Shown here: positions 1 to 11,099 of the stretch, piece by piece
Position numbering within the stretch: position 1 is the stretch's first letter
Layout: every line of letters starts with the position of its first letter
Origin: Theropithecus gelada
Taxonomy: Eukaryota; Chordata; Mammalia; Primates; Cercopithecidae
DNA length: 64,000 nucleotides
NCBI RefSeq assembly: GCF_003255815.1
Contig: NC_037686.1
Coordinates: 56,331,888-56,395,887 of the forward strand
Direction of reading: 5' to 3'
The notes under the pieces: model-generated
What the model saw: the letters and a program-made list of their open reading frames with translations, nothing else
The model's database searches: none
Told to the model about the DNA's origin: nothing
Translations under genes and position numbers: made by a program

Positions 1-99
1 CTAGGCCAATTACTAAAAGGTAAAGATAAAAACCTCCTTTGGTGTGATTGCTTCTGCCTATGGGAAGCTTGTTTAGATAATCCGGAAGTCAAACCTCAT

Positions 100-755
100 G
101 AAAATGTCCTTGAATTCAGTCAAGCACAGGATGAGCCTGTGCCCATGTTGTGAATGTACACCATATGACAGAAGAAAGAAACCAGTAAAAAGCCAGTACC
201 TTAAACAGGGTAATGTATGGCTTTTAGAAAAACTAAAGGCACCTGAAATTGCCTGGATGCAAGCACGATTCGGACAGATCAAGAAAAGCCAAGAGTACAG
301 AATCAAGTTATACTGGAAGGAAACATTGCTTTTCTAAGCCTTCAGGACAAACATTTCAGCATCAGGTCACAACAGCAGATTAATAAATGGAAAAAAAAGG
401 TTATAGGAACTGATGAGAAGGTTGAAGGAGAGAATTACCGTCTCAGCCAAGCAAAAAGCTGTACTTTCTCAAGGACAGAAAGAGCAGGAGGCAGTGATGC
501 ATGACTTGCAAATCACAAGCTGTGGACACAGCAGAAGTCGAACTTCCGCGATATCGAATCTGAAAAGCTTCAAGAGGAAAATTCTACCTTGAGAAATAAA
601 ATTGCCATTCTAAGTGAAGAAGACAGCATTCTCAACTTTAAATGGGGAAATTAAATGGATCTCAGGAAGAAATATAGCAGAAATAAAAACTGTAAAATAA
701 GAAGTTGCAGTTCAGAATATGGTTGAAAAAATTCAGAATTAAAAGAAAAACTCTT
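100..755 (+). pseudogene. Ninein-like (NIN) retropseudogene fragment
   Basis: Reading frames that shift along this stretch spell coiled-coil peptides I recognise from the C-terminal half of the centrosomal protein ninein. Near 240-340 is a segment resembling EKLKA.EIAW; near 340-360 one resembling LQDKHFQHQ; near 500-515 MHDLQIT; and near 555-600 ESEKLQEENSTLRN. Frameshifts and stops break the frame many times. No introns are visible across about 650 bases, which suggests a retrocopy. The 5' limit may lie before the window. The 3' end stops mid-coding sequence near 755 without a clear poly(A) tail. Identification is from memory of the protein. Confidence 0.65.
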
Positions 756-911
756 TTTTTGCTAGAAAAGATCAACACTTCAAGTAAATTTTGTTATTCC
801 AACATAGGGGACCAAAATATTCTAGTTTTCTATTAGTATATTATTGCTCGATTTTTGGAAAAACTTCTAAATAATTCCCTTTTAATTATAGCCAAATTGA
901 TTATACACACA

Positions 912-1110
912 TTTCCTTCCTTCCTTCCTTCCTTCCTTCCTTCCTTCCTTCCTTCCTTCCTTCCTTCCTCCCTCCCTCCCTCCCTCCCTCCTTCTTTCTT
1001 TCTTTCTTTCTTTCCTTCCTTCCTTCCTTCTCTCTTTCTTTCCCTTCCTTCCTTCCGTCCGTCTTTCTTTCTTTCTTTCTTTTCTTTCTTTCTTTCTTTC
1101 TTTCTTTTTT

Positions 1111-1142
<32 letters not shown>

Positions 1143-1146
1143 TCCT

Positions 1147-1194
<48 letters not shown>

Positions 1195-1242
1195 TCCTTC
1201 CTTCCTTCCTTCCTTCCTTCCTTCCTTCCTTCCTTCCTTCCT

Positions 1243-1314
<72 letters not shown>

Positions 1315-1368
1315 TCCTTCCTTCCTTCCTTCCTTCCTTCCTTCCTTCCTTCCTTCCTTCCTTCCTTC
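912..1368 (+). repeat. (TTCC)n/(TTTC)n/(CCCT)n microsatellite, left of gap
   Basis: Almost pure pyrimidine tract alternating blocks of TTCC and TTTC, with a CCTC block near 967-990. It runs directly into the N gap. Very long ORFs on both strands here are artefacts of the four-base repeat. Confidence 0.98.
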
Positions 1369-1688
1369 NNNNNNNNNNNNNNNNNNNNNNNNNNNNNNNN
1401 NNNNNNNNNNNNNNNNNNNNNNNNNNNNNNNNNNNNNNNNNNNNNNNNNNNNNNNNNNNNNNNNNNNNNNNNNNNNNNNNNNNNNNNNNNNNNNNNNNNN
1501 NNNNNNNNNNNNNNNNNNNNNNNNNNNNNNNNNNNNNNNNNNNNNNNNNNNNNNNNNNNNNNNNNNNNNNNNNNNNNNNNNNNNNNNNNNNNNNNNNNNN
1601 NNNNNNNNNNNNNNNNNNNNNNNNNNNNNNNNNNNNNNNNNNNNNNNNNNNNNNNNNNNNNNNNNNNNNNNNNNNNNNNNNNNNNNNN
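1369..1688. other. Assembly gap of 320 N
   Basis: A run of N inside the pyrimidine microsatellite. The flanking units differ (TTCC on the left, TTTC on the right), so the true length and register are unknown. Confidence 0.99.
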
Positions 1689-1701
1689 TTCTTTCTTTTT
1701 T

Positions 1702-1760
<59 letters not shown>

Positions 1761-1828
1761 CTCTTTCTTTCTTTCTTTCCTTTCTTTCTTCCTTTTTTTC
1801 GTTCTTTCTTTCGTTCTCTCTTTCTTTT
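1689..1828 (+). repeat. (TTTC)n microsatellite, right of gap
   Basis: TTTC units continue after the gap and merge into the T-run of the minus-strand Alu that follows. The tract therefore probably expanded from that Alu's A-rich tail. Confidence 0.95.
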
Positions 1829-2108
1829 TTTGAGACAGTTTTGCTCTGTTGCCCAGGCTGGAGTGCAGTGGCATGATCTTGGTTCACTGCAGCCTCTGCC
1901 TCCTGGATTCAAGTTTCTCCTGCCTCAGCCTCCTGAGTAGCTGGGATTACAGGTGCACACCATCATGCCTGGCTATCTTTGATTTTTCATAGAGATGGGT
2001 TTTCACCACATTGGCCAGGCTGATCTTGAACTCCTGACCTCAAGTGATCTACCTGCTTTGGCCTCCTAAAATTGCTGTAATTACTGGCATGAGCCACTGT
2101 GCCTGGCC
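1826..2108 (-). mobile_element. Alu (old, J/S-like)
   Basis: Reverse-complement Alu from GAGACAG through GTGCCTGGCC, with both monomers present and many substitutions. Its tail carries the TTTC expansion. Confidence 0.95.
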
Positions 2109-2240
2109 ACAATTTCTTTTATAAATTTATTATTTATAAAACGTTTACAAGATGCTCAGAACTTCTACAACATGCTTGGATCTTTAGTTTTGTAGTTTTG
2201 TGCTATACTTCCTTTTACCAGTCGTTTTATTTTTCCCTTT

Positions 2241-2547
2241 CTTTTTTTTTTTTTTTTTTTTTTTTTGAGATGGAGTCTTGCTCTGTCATGCAGGCTGGAG
2301 TGCAGTGGCATGATCTTGGCTCACTGCACCCTCAGCCTTCTGGATTCCAGTGATTCTCCTGTCTCAGCCACCCCAGTGGCTGGGACTACAGGCATGTGCC
2401 ACCATGCCTAGCTGATTTTTGTATTTTTAGTAGAGACAGGGTTTTGCCATGTTGGCCAGGCTGGTCTTGAACTCCTGACCTCAGGTGATCCACCAGCCTT
2501 GGCCTCCCAAAGTGCTGGATTACAGGCATGAGCTACTGTGCCTCGCC
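2241..2547 (-). mobile_element. Alu
   Basis: Full-length dimeric Alu in reverse orientation, with a T-run at the left and the GGCCGGGC-equivalent end (CCTCGCCC) at the right. Confidence 0.95.
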
Positions 2548-3788
2548 CCCTTCCCATTTTGAAAAATTCTTTGGTTTTTAACCTTCCTTACCAAAAATGT
2601 ATTTTCATACCTATAATTCTTTTTAATTTCTTTCTCACATGCTTACTGGTTTCATTCTATGTTGTTTCTCTTTCCTTTCTAAGTCGGTATTTTGAAACAA
2701 CCATTAAATGACCTCCGACTTAGACAATAAATAACTCATTTTCTATGCCTTTCTTATAATTTTTTCCATCAAAAATACATCTTAGTTTTCTGATATACTT
2801 TGAGTACAGATTTATATATACTAATTAGGAATTTTACTCATAGTAATCTTAATATCTAGTGAAACCTTAGAAGTGAGCAGTTTTGAACTCTTATTCTTAT
2901 ACCAACATCTTATAAATACATATTTTATAAGTTTTAGAAACATAGCTTCTCATAGAACAATTTTTAATAGTTAACAATTTTATTAATAGAGTCAAATATA
3001 TTTAGTTGTTCTATAAAATTTAAGAAGTCAAGAACAAACTTGTACTTGTGTTCAGCAATTTATTTTTCACAGTGGAAATGACCCAGGCACTTAACAAGTA
3101 TTTATTACTTAATTCAGCATAATATTACTCTAACATTTCAAATTACATGAAAAGTTCATTTATAAATATTTATCCAACTTATGTTTACCAAATTTATTTA
3201 TTTTTTAAACAATTATACCTAGATTACTTATGAAAACTGCAATATTCAACGGGTCTAGTCATTATTTCAAGTGATTTCTTTGTTAACTGCTTTTATAGCC
3301 TGTAAATATTATGCATTTATTGCCCAAGTAAGAACTTTAAAGTAAATATGTATTTTGCTAATAATTCAGAAGGTATAGCTATTTTCATTAAATTAACAAT
3401 ATTAAGCTAGTCTTATTCGTCAAAAACTTACACAAAGATCATTTTATTTTTAAGCTAGATTTATACTTTCATGACTTTAAAACATCTAGGGAAGACAAAT
3501 ATAATCCTGTCTGACCAATAAACCCAGGCAAAAATGTATGCTGATAATTCTGAAGACATTTCTATTTTTATATTATCAATAATTAAAAAATCATGGGAAC
3601 TTAAAAACATTTGAGTTAGTTGCTATATTTTCGATAACATATTTGATTTAAACACTTATTTTTTTCCTTTAAGTTAGTTAATTAACTAGTGCTCTTTCAT
3701 GAATTTTGGTTGAAAGGTATTACATACACACAACATAAAAAGATACAAACAACGTAAATACAGAAGCAGATTTCCTAGCTTCAATTTT
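2548..3788. other. AT-rich intergenic stretch, no gene seen
   Basis: No recognisable exon, RNA gene or clearly named repeat. Composition is strongly AT-rich. Confidence 0.5.
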
Positions 3789-3971
3789 ATTTATTTATTT
3801 ACTAATACTTATTTACTTATTTTTAGAGATGGGGTCTTGCTCTGTTGCCCAGGCTGGAGTGCAGTGGTGTGATCACAGTTCACTGCAGCCTTGAATTACT
3901 GGACTCTACTGATCCTCCCACCTCAGCCTCCTGAGCAGTTGGGATTACAGATGTGAGTCATGATGCCCACC
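3789..3971 (-). mobile_element. Alu monomer (FLAM/left-arm type)
   Basis: A single reverse-oriented Alu-like arm from TAGAGATGGGGTCTTGC to the degenerate end near GATGCCCACC. An ATTT-rich tail lies at the left. There is no second monomer. Confidence 0.8.
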
Positions 3972-4268
3972 TTCCCTAGCTTTCATTTTAGAATTTTAGT
4001 TGTGAAACAGTAAAATATAGTAAAACAAACTCATGACATTAACTGTTTTATATTTTTATCCCAATTGTGTTTCTGACAAAATGGGACAAATCTATCCTGT
4101 TTGATAGCTTAGCTTTATGATTTTTGTTTGCCTGATAATCTTATGAAGACTGTGGAATACACTTGGGATAAAACAGTTTGGTGTAAAAAAGTATTTTACC
4201 ATGTTTTCCCCTCTCTTTTCAATTTTAAGTGAGTTGAGGGATTGTTTCAATGTTTACATTTTACAATC

Positions 4269-4595
4269 ATGTGTTGTTTAACGATGAGGATACATTCTGA
4301 CAAATATGTCATTAGATGACTTCCTCATTGTAGGAACATCACAGAGTGTACTTACACGAACCTAGGTGGCATAGCCTACTACACACCTAGGCCATATCAT
4401 ATTGCCTATTGCTACAAACCTGTGCCACATGTAACTGTACTGGACATTGTAGGCAACTGTAACACAATGGCATATTTTTGTGTATCTAACATATCTAAGC
4501 ATAGAAAAGGTACAGTAAAAATACAGTATTATAATCATATGAGACCTCAGTCCTGTATGTGGTCAGTTGTTGACTGAAATGTTGTTACGGAGTAT
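4269..4595 (+). repeat. Interspersed repeat, family not named
   Basis: A segment starting GTTGTTTAACGATGAGGA and containing ACACAAT and CATAGAAAAGGTACAG blocks matches a high-copy primate repeat I recognise by sequence. I cannot assign its family with confidence. Confidence 0.55.
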
Positions 4596-4599
4596 ATGA

Positions 4600-6550
4600 A
4601 TATAGTTAGAATTGGCTGAATTGTGCAAGACCATCTCCAAGTGGTCTTACATTTTAGTAACAAATTTTCCTTTGTTTGCTGGTCTGGTTTGCTTGACTAG
4701 TCAATGCAGGCAGGGAAGCATTTTAGAAAAGTTTATTCACAGTTTTTTCTTTTTTTATGGCAGACCAAGTAAGTTTTATGCTGGACAGAGATATATTATA
4801 GCTCTGAGCTCAAGATATTGACCTGTTTGACCTGGAAGCCTTTTATAAGAACATTTATCTAGTTCTTTCCTTTCAGACTATCAATCCTTCAAGTAACAGT
4901 TCCATTACTCTAAGTGATTATTAGACAGTCAAATCCAAATTTACATTAAAAGGGATGACTCCTTAAGAGGCTGTCATTGAGAATGGTCTTCTGGTGGGGG
5001 AAGTGGAAGTTGAGAGAAAGATTGCATGGACCTTTTTCTTTTGTGGCAATATTTTTTTTCCAGTCAGCTGCTTTTTTATACTAGTTTTTATACAGGGAGC
5101 TTCTATCTGTCATAATTGAAGTTTAAGGGTTTTAGTGGTTTTCTTTGTAGTAGCATCCTCAAGAGTGCAGGCAAGCTGGTTTGCTAAATTAATTATAGGG
5201 AGTGGGCATAGTTTCCTATTCTGTGTGAACTCCTTTAACAAACTGGGAAAGTTTTTAAGAAAAGCAATTCACAAACATAGAATTAAAATTACTCAAATAG
5301 AATCAACATCAATAGGTAATTGATACGGTTTGGCTGTGTCTCCACTCGAATCTCATCTTGAATTCCCATGTGTTGTGGGAGGGATCTGGTGAGAGATAAT
5401 TGAATCATGGGGGCAGGTCTTTCCCATGCTGTTCTCATGATAGTGAATAAGGCTCACAAGATCTGATGGTTTTATAAGGGGGAGTTTCCCTGCACAAGCT
5501 CTGTCTTTGCCTGTTGCCATGTGAGACGTGACTTGCTCCTTCTTGCCTTCCACCATGATTGTGAGGCCTCCCCAGCCACCTGGAACTTTAAGTTTATTAA
5601 ACCTCTTTTTCTTTATAAATTACCCAGTCTTGGATATATCTTTATTAGCACCATGAAAATGTACTAATACAGTAATCAAGAATTAGCTAGGAAACTTCTA
5701 AGAAAAATAAGTTTAGGGAGTTTGAAAGATCTGTTTAATAGCCACAAATTATCCTTGGTGTAATTTTTCCATTGATTAAAAATGTATACAAGAATGGACC
5801 GTAAATTTTGAATAGATAGCTGGCTGGAGTCACAGAAAATTTGGCATGCCTCAAGATTTGAGAATCCCATTTCATTTCTTCGTCTTTGAGAGCAAAAAAT
5901 AAATAAATAAATACAGTCCGTAAATCCTATCAGGCCATGTCAGGGGTTTGGATTAATGTTTTAGATGGTGGATACTGCCCTAGGTCTTTTGATTTTGGCC
6001 ATCTTGTGCCTACCATATGGAATGTTCATTTTTAGTCTTGGGAGATGTTCAGAAATGAGGTAAGGGGAAAAAAGTAAAATAGCCAGATAATTTACAGAAA
6101 TGTGTAGCCAAACCAAGATGAAATTAAAGAGTGCTCACAAAAATTTTAGACCAGGCAAGCAGACCAAACAAAAAAAACTTAAATTAGGCATGTAAAAAGA
6201 TCCCAAACTGAATTCACCAGAAAAAAATGAGGTCCTTACAAACAATGTAAATTTGGTAGAAGCTAGAGTACTCTCCAAAAGGACACTCGTCTATATCAGA
6301 AAGGGCTTGCCAAAAAACACTTTATAGTCTCAAGAGGGATGCAGGGTCCTTCATTTAAGGCAGTCTTATACCAAAAGAGAAGATCCCAAATAAAGTCAAA
6401 AGAACTCATCAAAAGGAGGGAGTACAAGAATCAGAGAGGAGATTCACCAGAGTAGAAAAGGCGACTACTGGAAGTAGATAGTGCAAAGAGCTCTGCTGGG
6501 ACCACTCTCAGTTCCAGGGACTATTGATCCATCTGAGTTGAGCTCACTCT
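4600..6550 (-). mobile_element. Possible ERV-L-type internal remnant
   Basis: This stretch lies on the internal side of the minus-oriented LTR and primer-binding site at 6551-~7110, so it should be 5' leader and gag-side sequence of the same provirus. I see no readable protein. It is interrupted by the THE1-type LTR at 5321-5671. The assignment rests on position relative to the LTR. Confidence 0.35.
5321..5671 (+). mobile_element. THE1-type MaLR solo LTR
   Basis: Starts TGATACGGTTTGGCTGTGTC and ends ACTAATACA, as THE1 LTRs do, and is flanked by the 5-bp target-site duplication GTAAT at 5316-5320 and 5672-5676. It is inserted in what looks like an older ERV-L internal region. Confidence 0.92.
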
Positions 6551-6570
6551 ATCCTGCTTCTGGACACTAT
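6551..6570 (-). other. Probable retroviral primer-binding site
   Basis: Read on the minus strand this is ATAGTGTCCAGAAGCAGGAT, close to the tRNA-Leu-type site used by ERV-L and MaLR elements. It sits next to the LTR end at about 6573. Confidence 0.5.
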
Positions 6571-6572
6571 TG

Positions 6573-7110
6573 TGTCAAACTAAATAACAAGCAGAGAGGA
6601 AAATTCTCTAAATAAAAATATTTATTCAGGAGTAGCATTGCAGTGGGAATACATGTGCCTTACTAAATCGTATGTGTATTCAAAGAGGTTCAGGCAAGGG
6701 GAAGTTTTTGAAGGCAAAACAAGGAGGATTATGTAAGTTGCTTTGAATTCATTATCTTTGGCTCCAAGAATCAATAGCAAGGATGGCATCAGTCTAAGGT
6801 TGGTCAGGAGGTTGCTGGACAGATGCCCTCAATGAAGTATTTTCTAAGGTTTTGATGGCCTGTATGCACAGTTGCAGTTTTGCAGAGTCTTTGGTGATAG
6901 TTCTTGTTATCAGGCATATGTGTGTGAGAACCTCCCTTCATGACTTTCCCAGGCTACGTTTTGTCAGGGATTGGTACAGGTGACTCGATTTTGATTCGAC
7001 AGCTTTCACAGATGACAAGCAGTTTGGAGGAAATAGATTGAATTCAGTTTGGATTTGCTAGGTTTGATGTGTTGACAGTTTTCTACTGGCCCAGATGTCA
7101 GCACTTCATT
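6573..7110 (-). mobile_element. ERV-L-type 5' LTR
   Basis: On the minus strand the end of the element has an AATAAA near 6628-6640 and finishes in TTTGACA before the primer-binding site. The far boundary near 7110 is approximate, and no target-site duplication was found. Confidence 0.45.
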
Positions 7111-7166
7111 TAAAATTATGTATCGGAATATTCTTTCATAACTTTACTGCATAAACTGGTGGAATG

Positions 7167-7170
<4 letters not shown>

Positions 7171-7202
<32 letters not shown>
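7171..7202 (+). repeat. (TG)n microsatellite
   Basis: About 15 perfect TG units followed by interrupted copies to about 7215. Confidence 0.98.
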
Positions 7203-7204
<2 letters not shown>

Positions 7205-7215
7205 CTGTGTGTATA

Positions 7216-8960
7216 GTTTGGGTGGGAAGAGGTGTTTAAACCAGTGAAACATAATTATGCCAATTAAAAAATAAAATAAAATAATGTTTTGTTTATTGAT
7301 TGGGGCACAAGATTAGGTTCCTTTTTTCCCCTCTGTTCATATTAAAGAACTCTTATTAGTCATCTCACTTGTTATGTAACGTTTTTCTTCCCTTTTTCAG
7401 GAACTCCTTCCCATGACAATTAAAAAACCTACAGGATGCACACTTGCTCCCAGGAATCATTGCAATTGCTAGAATACTATAATATTGAGGAAAAAAAGTT
7501 ATCTAAGTCTGTGAAGGGGTCTCATTCTATTGCCGTGGTCACTGTCCCTGTTCAAACACAGGCACAAGGTACATGACTTCATTCGCTGCTAAATGATCTG
7601 GGTGACCTGGGTATGTAATGTCCCAGCCAGGTTGCTTTTCAGTGGTAGGGCATCCCTGTCCAATGAAACAAAGCTCTTTGGTGACCTAAGGCTGAAGCCA
7701 GTATTATTGGCACAAGGATGGCATTTTAAGGATAGAGTGGGAGATGTCTTTGCCTTGATTAGTATTCTGAGTTACAAAAAGACCACACCACCATAGGCCT
7801 GGACTCTCTACCGTTACACTGCCATTTGGGTGCTGATGTTTGTTTATTAATGTATACACACTTGCAGCCATTTTTCTAAGGAATGCCACAGGATGCCCAG
7901 GTCTAGACCCACCTTCCCCCTAAACTTCCATATCTCAGCTTTTGAAGCAGAGGAAGAACTTCCTTCCGTTGGATTCAGGGCTTGCTTCTACTTCTTGTCC
8001 TAGAATGACACTTCTTTAACCAACTTGTTAGAATCAATCAAACAATAGATGAAAGTCAGGCGGCTGTCCCACTGCTGCCTTCGAGAGATGTCTTACTTTC
8101 AGAGGTGCCTCAATGCCCGGTGTCAAGTTGTACTAGACAACATAATCAGGTCGTGAGTACTTATCAGATGCCCACAGGGGGTGTAATACATGGTGCTCAC
8201 ACACTCAGGCCCTCCTTCAAGGATTTATAGGTGATAAGTTCATAATTAAGCGAAGTATATCACAGAAAGGCAGTAATTACAACTGTATCCTTAAATGGGA
8301 GGGGAAGGTTAGAGAGGGGGAGAACGAATTGGGAAAACCTAACCAAGGTGACCGACTTTGAACCATTCAGAAACTCAGTTTCATATTTAATAAACACTTA
8401 CTGATCAGCTACTAAGTGCCAGGCACTTCCACATAATTATTTTTGCTCTAAGAAATAGAATTCATTCTCAAGTGTATGCTGCATGGCTCGAAAAAAACAA
8501 CAATTCTTTAAAATCATAGAGTTCTGCAAGACCGAATAGACCTAAATCTTTCATTACAACATTGTAGCCTAAAGAGTGTAGCCTGCTTGCTCAAATGTGC
8601 AGGAGTTTGCCAAACCCCAGATGCTCAAGAGAGTTCAATGAGCAATTGTCGATAATTATGAATCCATGCACAAAAATGGATGAAGAGTTTCCTTGGGTCA
8701 TTAATTTTCTCTTTCTTTATAGATCCTGAGACTATTAAGCTTGAGTTACTGTGGCCTTTCTCAAATGGTAGTCAACATTTGGATTACTAATTTGTTCCAA
8801 CTTCCCAGGGAGGGACAAGAAATGTCAAAGACCTGGACCACGTCTGTGTTTCTCAAACATTCAGGGATGGACCGCCGAGCAATTTTTACTATCAAACTCA
8901 AATAGCATTGTTCTTTGGATGTAAATACAGGCAAATAGTTTTTGAGGCAGTAAAGATTTA
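7216..8960. other. Intergenic stretch, mostly unassigned
   Basis: I see no exon or RNA gene. A short MIR-like block (AACACTTACTGATCAGC.. AGTGCCAGGCAC) lies near 8385-8440. The rest I cannot classify. Confidence 0.4.
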
Positions 8961-8964
8961 AGAG

Positions 8965-9175
8965 TAGGAAAGATACGGGTTTGAGTTACCCTACAATTTA
9001 GAGTTCAGAGACCTCAGCAAGTCACTTCACCTCTCTGAGCTTCCATTTCCTAATCTGTAAAACTGAGATAATATTCCCTGTCTCCTACTGAGGGTTAAGT
9101 GACATGAACTAATAAAATACCCAGTTTAGTGCCTGGCAATAGTCAATATTCAACAAATATTTGTTACTTCTTTTT
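8965..9175 (-). mobile_element. MIR SINE
   Basis: Reverse-oriented MIR features: CAAGTCACTTCACCTCTCTG, a TAATCTGTAAAACTGAGATAAT block and GTGCCTGGCA followed by CAACAAATATTTGTTAC. Confidence 0.8.
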
Positions 9176-9179
9176 CCGT

Positions 9180-10470
9180 TCTCCTAAATTAAATATCATC
9201 TTACACCTGGTCCTAATATAGATAACTTGCAACAAATGCCAAAGCTTTAAGACATTCTTTCAATGAAATATAATTGTATTTATTACCTTTTCATTTCTGT
9301 GATTTGGGGAAATGCTGTTATTTAAATATGGTCGAGGAAAATTTTAATCCAAACTGTGGCACCCAGGGCATTGTGAGATCACAGCTTGAGACCCTCTAGC
9401 CAGTGTGGTTTAGGGATGACTGTTGCTTTCCATAATAAGGTAACCGTGTAATCACATAATTCCCACTGATTTAAATAGTTATTTCCAAGATCTTGGGAAA
9501 GAGGATCATTGTGAATTTTCAAGATCTTTGGAGTAGTATCTTTGTATTAATACAAACCCATCAGATGGATTTCAAGGCCACTTGGACTCTAGCTCACACT
9601 TTTGCCTCCTTGTACCTTATATTCTACTGGGAAAGACAGAAGACATCCTTTCAGTGGTAGACACCCTACACAGATATAGGACACAGTCATACATCTTCGT
9701 TCAAGAGACTCAGGGGTTGCTTATCTCCAGCCTTCTGCTTACAGTTGCTAAGACCCTGACGTCCTCTTTCACATGGTTGAAAATACTCCCCATCGATATT
9801 TTAATGGTTGTCCATCAAAAACAGGGACATCTAGAGAAGGCCACATAGGTTATAGTAAGTTTTCACTTAGCACTAGTTTGTCACACCAGCTAGTTGACAT
9901 CTTCCACTTCCATGGGAGTGATGCAGACGTCAGTTTCTGGCTTGGGGCCTGAATATTGGGGGTTTGGGGTACAGCAAGAGAATGCTGATTAAGGAAGTGG
10001 GTACTATGTGGTATAGCCCTGGGCTGTATGTCTATAGGAGTGGTGGGGATTTAGGAGGAGGAGACGAAAGTTTTGGACAGATTTTACCTACTCTACGGTT
10101 TTGTCTTTTACTTGCTCTGGCTCATCTTCAAGAGCAGGTTGTTTGAGATTAAAGAGATTGTCTCTATGGTAGATGTAAATGATTCTTGAAGTTCAGTAAG
10201 AGCTTGCTGAAGGGTTGCTAACCTCTCAGGGTGTGTCCACAAATCAGGTGGTACTAATTCTGGCTTCTGAGTGATGTTTAATGAATATAATTGAAAAGTA
10301 AGGAAAACAACAACAGTAGCAGAAGCAAACCTCATCCCCATTCTTGTTTTTAGACCAGAATATGTTTGTAGCATGTCCCTATGCCTTTCTGAGCCTGAAA
10401 AAGTTGACCTAGCAGGTAATAGAAGCTTTTTATTATGTAAACCTTTGGTACCTAGTAAGTACTCAGTTCA
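9180..10470. other. Intergenic stretch, unassigned
   Basis: An 88-codon open frame on the minus strand (10108-10374) has a heptad-like Leu pattern. I find no support for a gene. The rest shows nothing recognisable. Confidence 0.4.
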
Positions 10471-10475
10471 TGCTT

Positions 10476-10507
<32 letters not shown>

Positions 10508-10786
10508 AGACAGAGTCTCGCTCTGTTGCCCAGGCTAGAGTGCAGCAGTGCGATCTCAGCTCACAGCAACTCTGCCTCCTGGATTCAAGCAATTCTCCTG
10601 CCTCATCCTCCTGAATAGCTGGGATTACAGGCGCCCAGCACCACGCCCGGCTAATTCTTGTATATTTGGTAGAGATGGGGTTTCGCCATGTTGACCAGGC
10701 TGGTCTGGAACCCCTGACCTCCTGATCTGCCCACCTCGGCCTCCCAAAATGCTGAGATTATAGGCATGAGCCACCGTGCCGGGCCT
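10476..10786 (-). mobile_element. Alu
   Basis: Reverse Alu with a ~30-base T-run at the left, both monomers, and CCGTGCCGGGCC at the right. Confidence 0.96.
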
Positions 10787-11099
10787 CATGTTTCTTAATG
10801 AATGAATCAAACTTAAGTTCTGGTGGTAGGGAATGTGTAAGAAGGTTGAATCCTGAGTATGATATTTAATGAGATATTTCAACCTTGACAGCTTGATAAG
10901 ATTACCAGTTAGTCCACTGTCCTCCCATACATTTCTCTTGTAAACAAATATGGCACCCAATTACACCTAATGCCGAGTCTGAAATTATAGAACAACAGAG
11001 CTGAGAGCAGTCTTAGAGTTTCATTTATCCAACCCCTTAATTTTGCAGATAATGAAACAGAGGCATAGTTTTAATCCTTTTGAAAACACGTTAATCCAG

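Noticed and set aside
833..1940. Open frames of about 330-360 codons on both strands
   Set aside because: They are periodic translations of a four-base microsatellite and span 320 N; they have no protein meaning.
10108..10374. 88-codon minus-strand open frame with heptad-like leucines
   Set aside because: It could be a scrap of an old retroviral envelope stalk, but I cannot match it to a family and see no neighbouring proviral structure.
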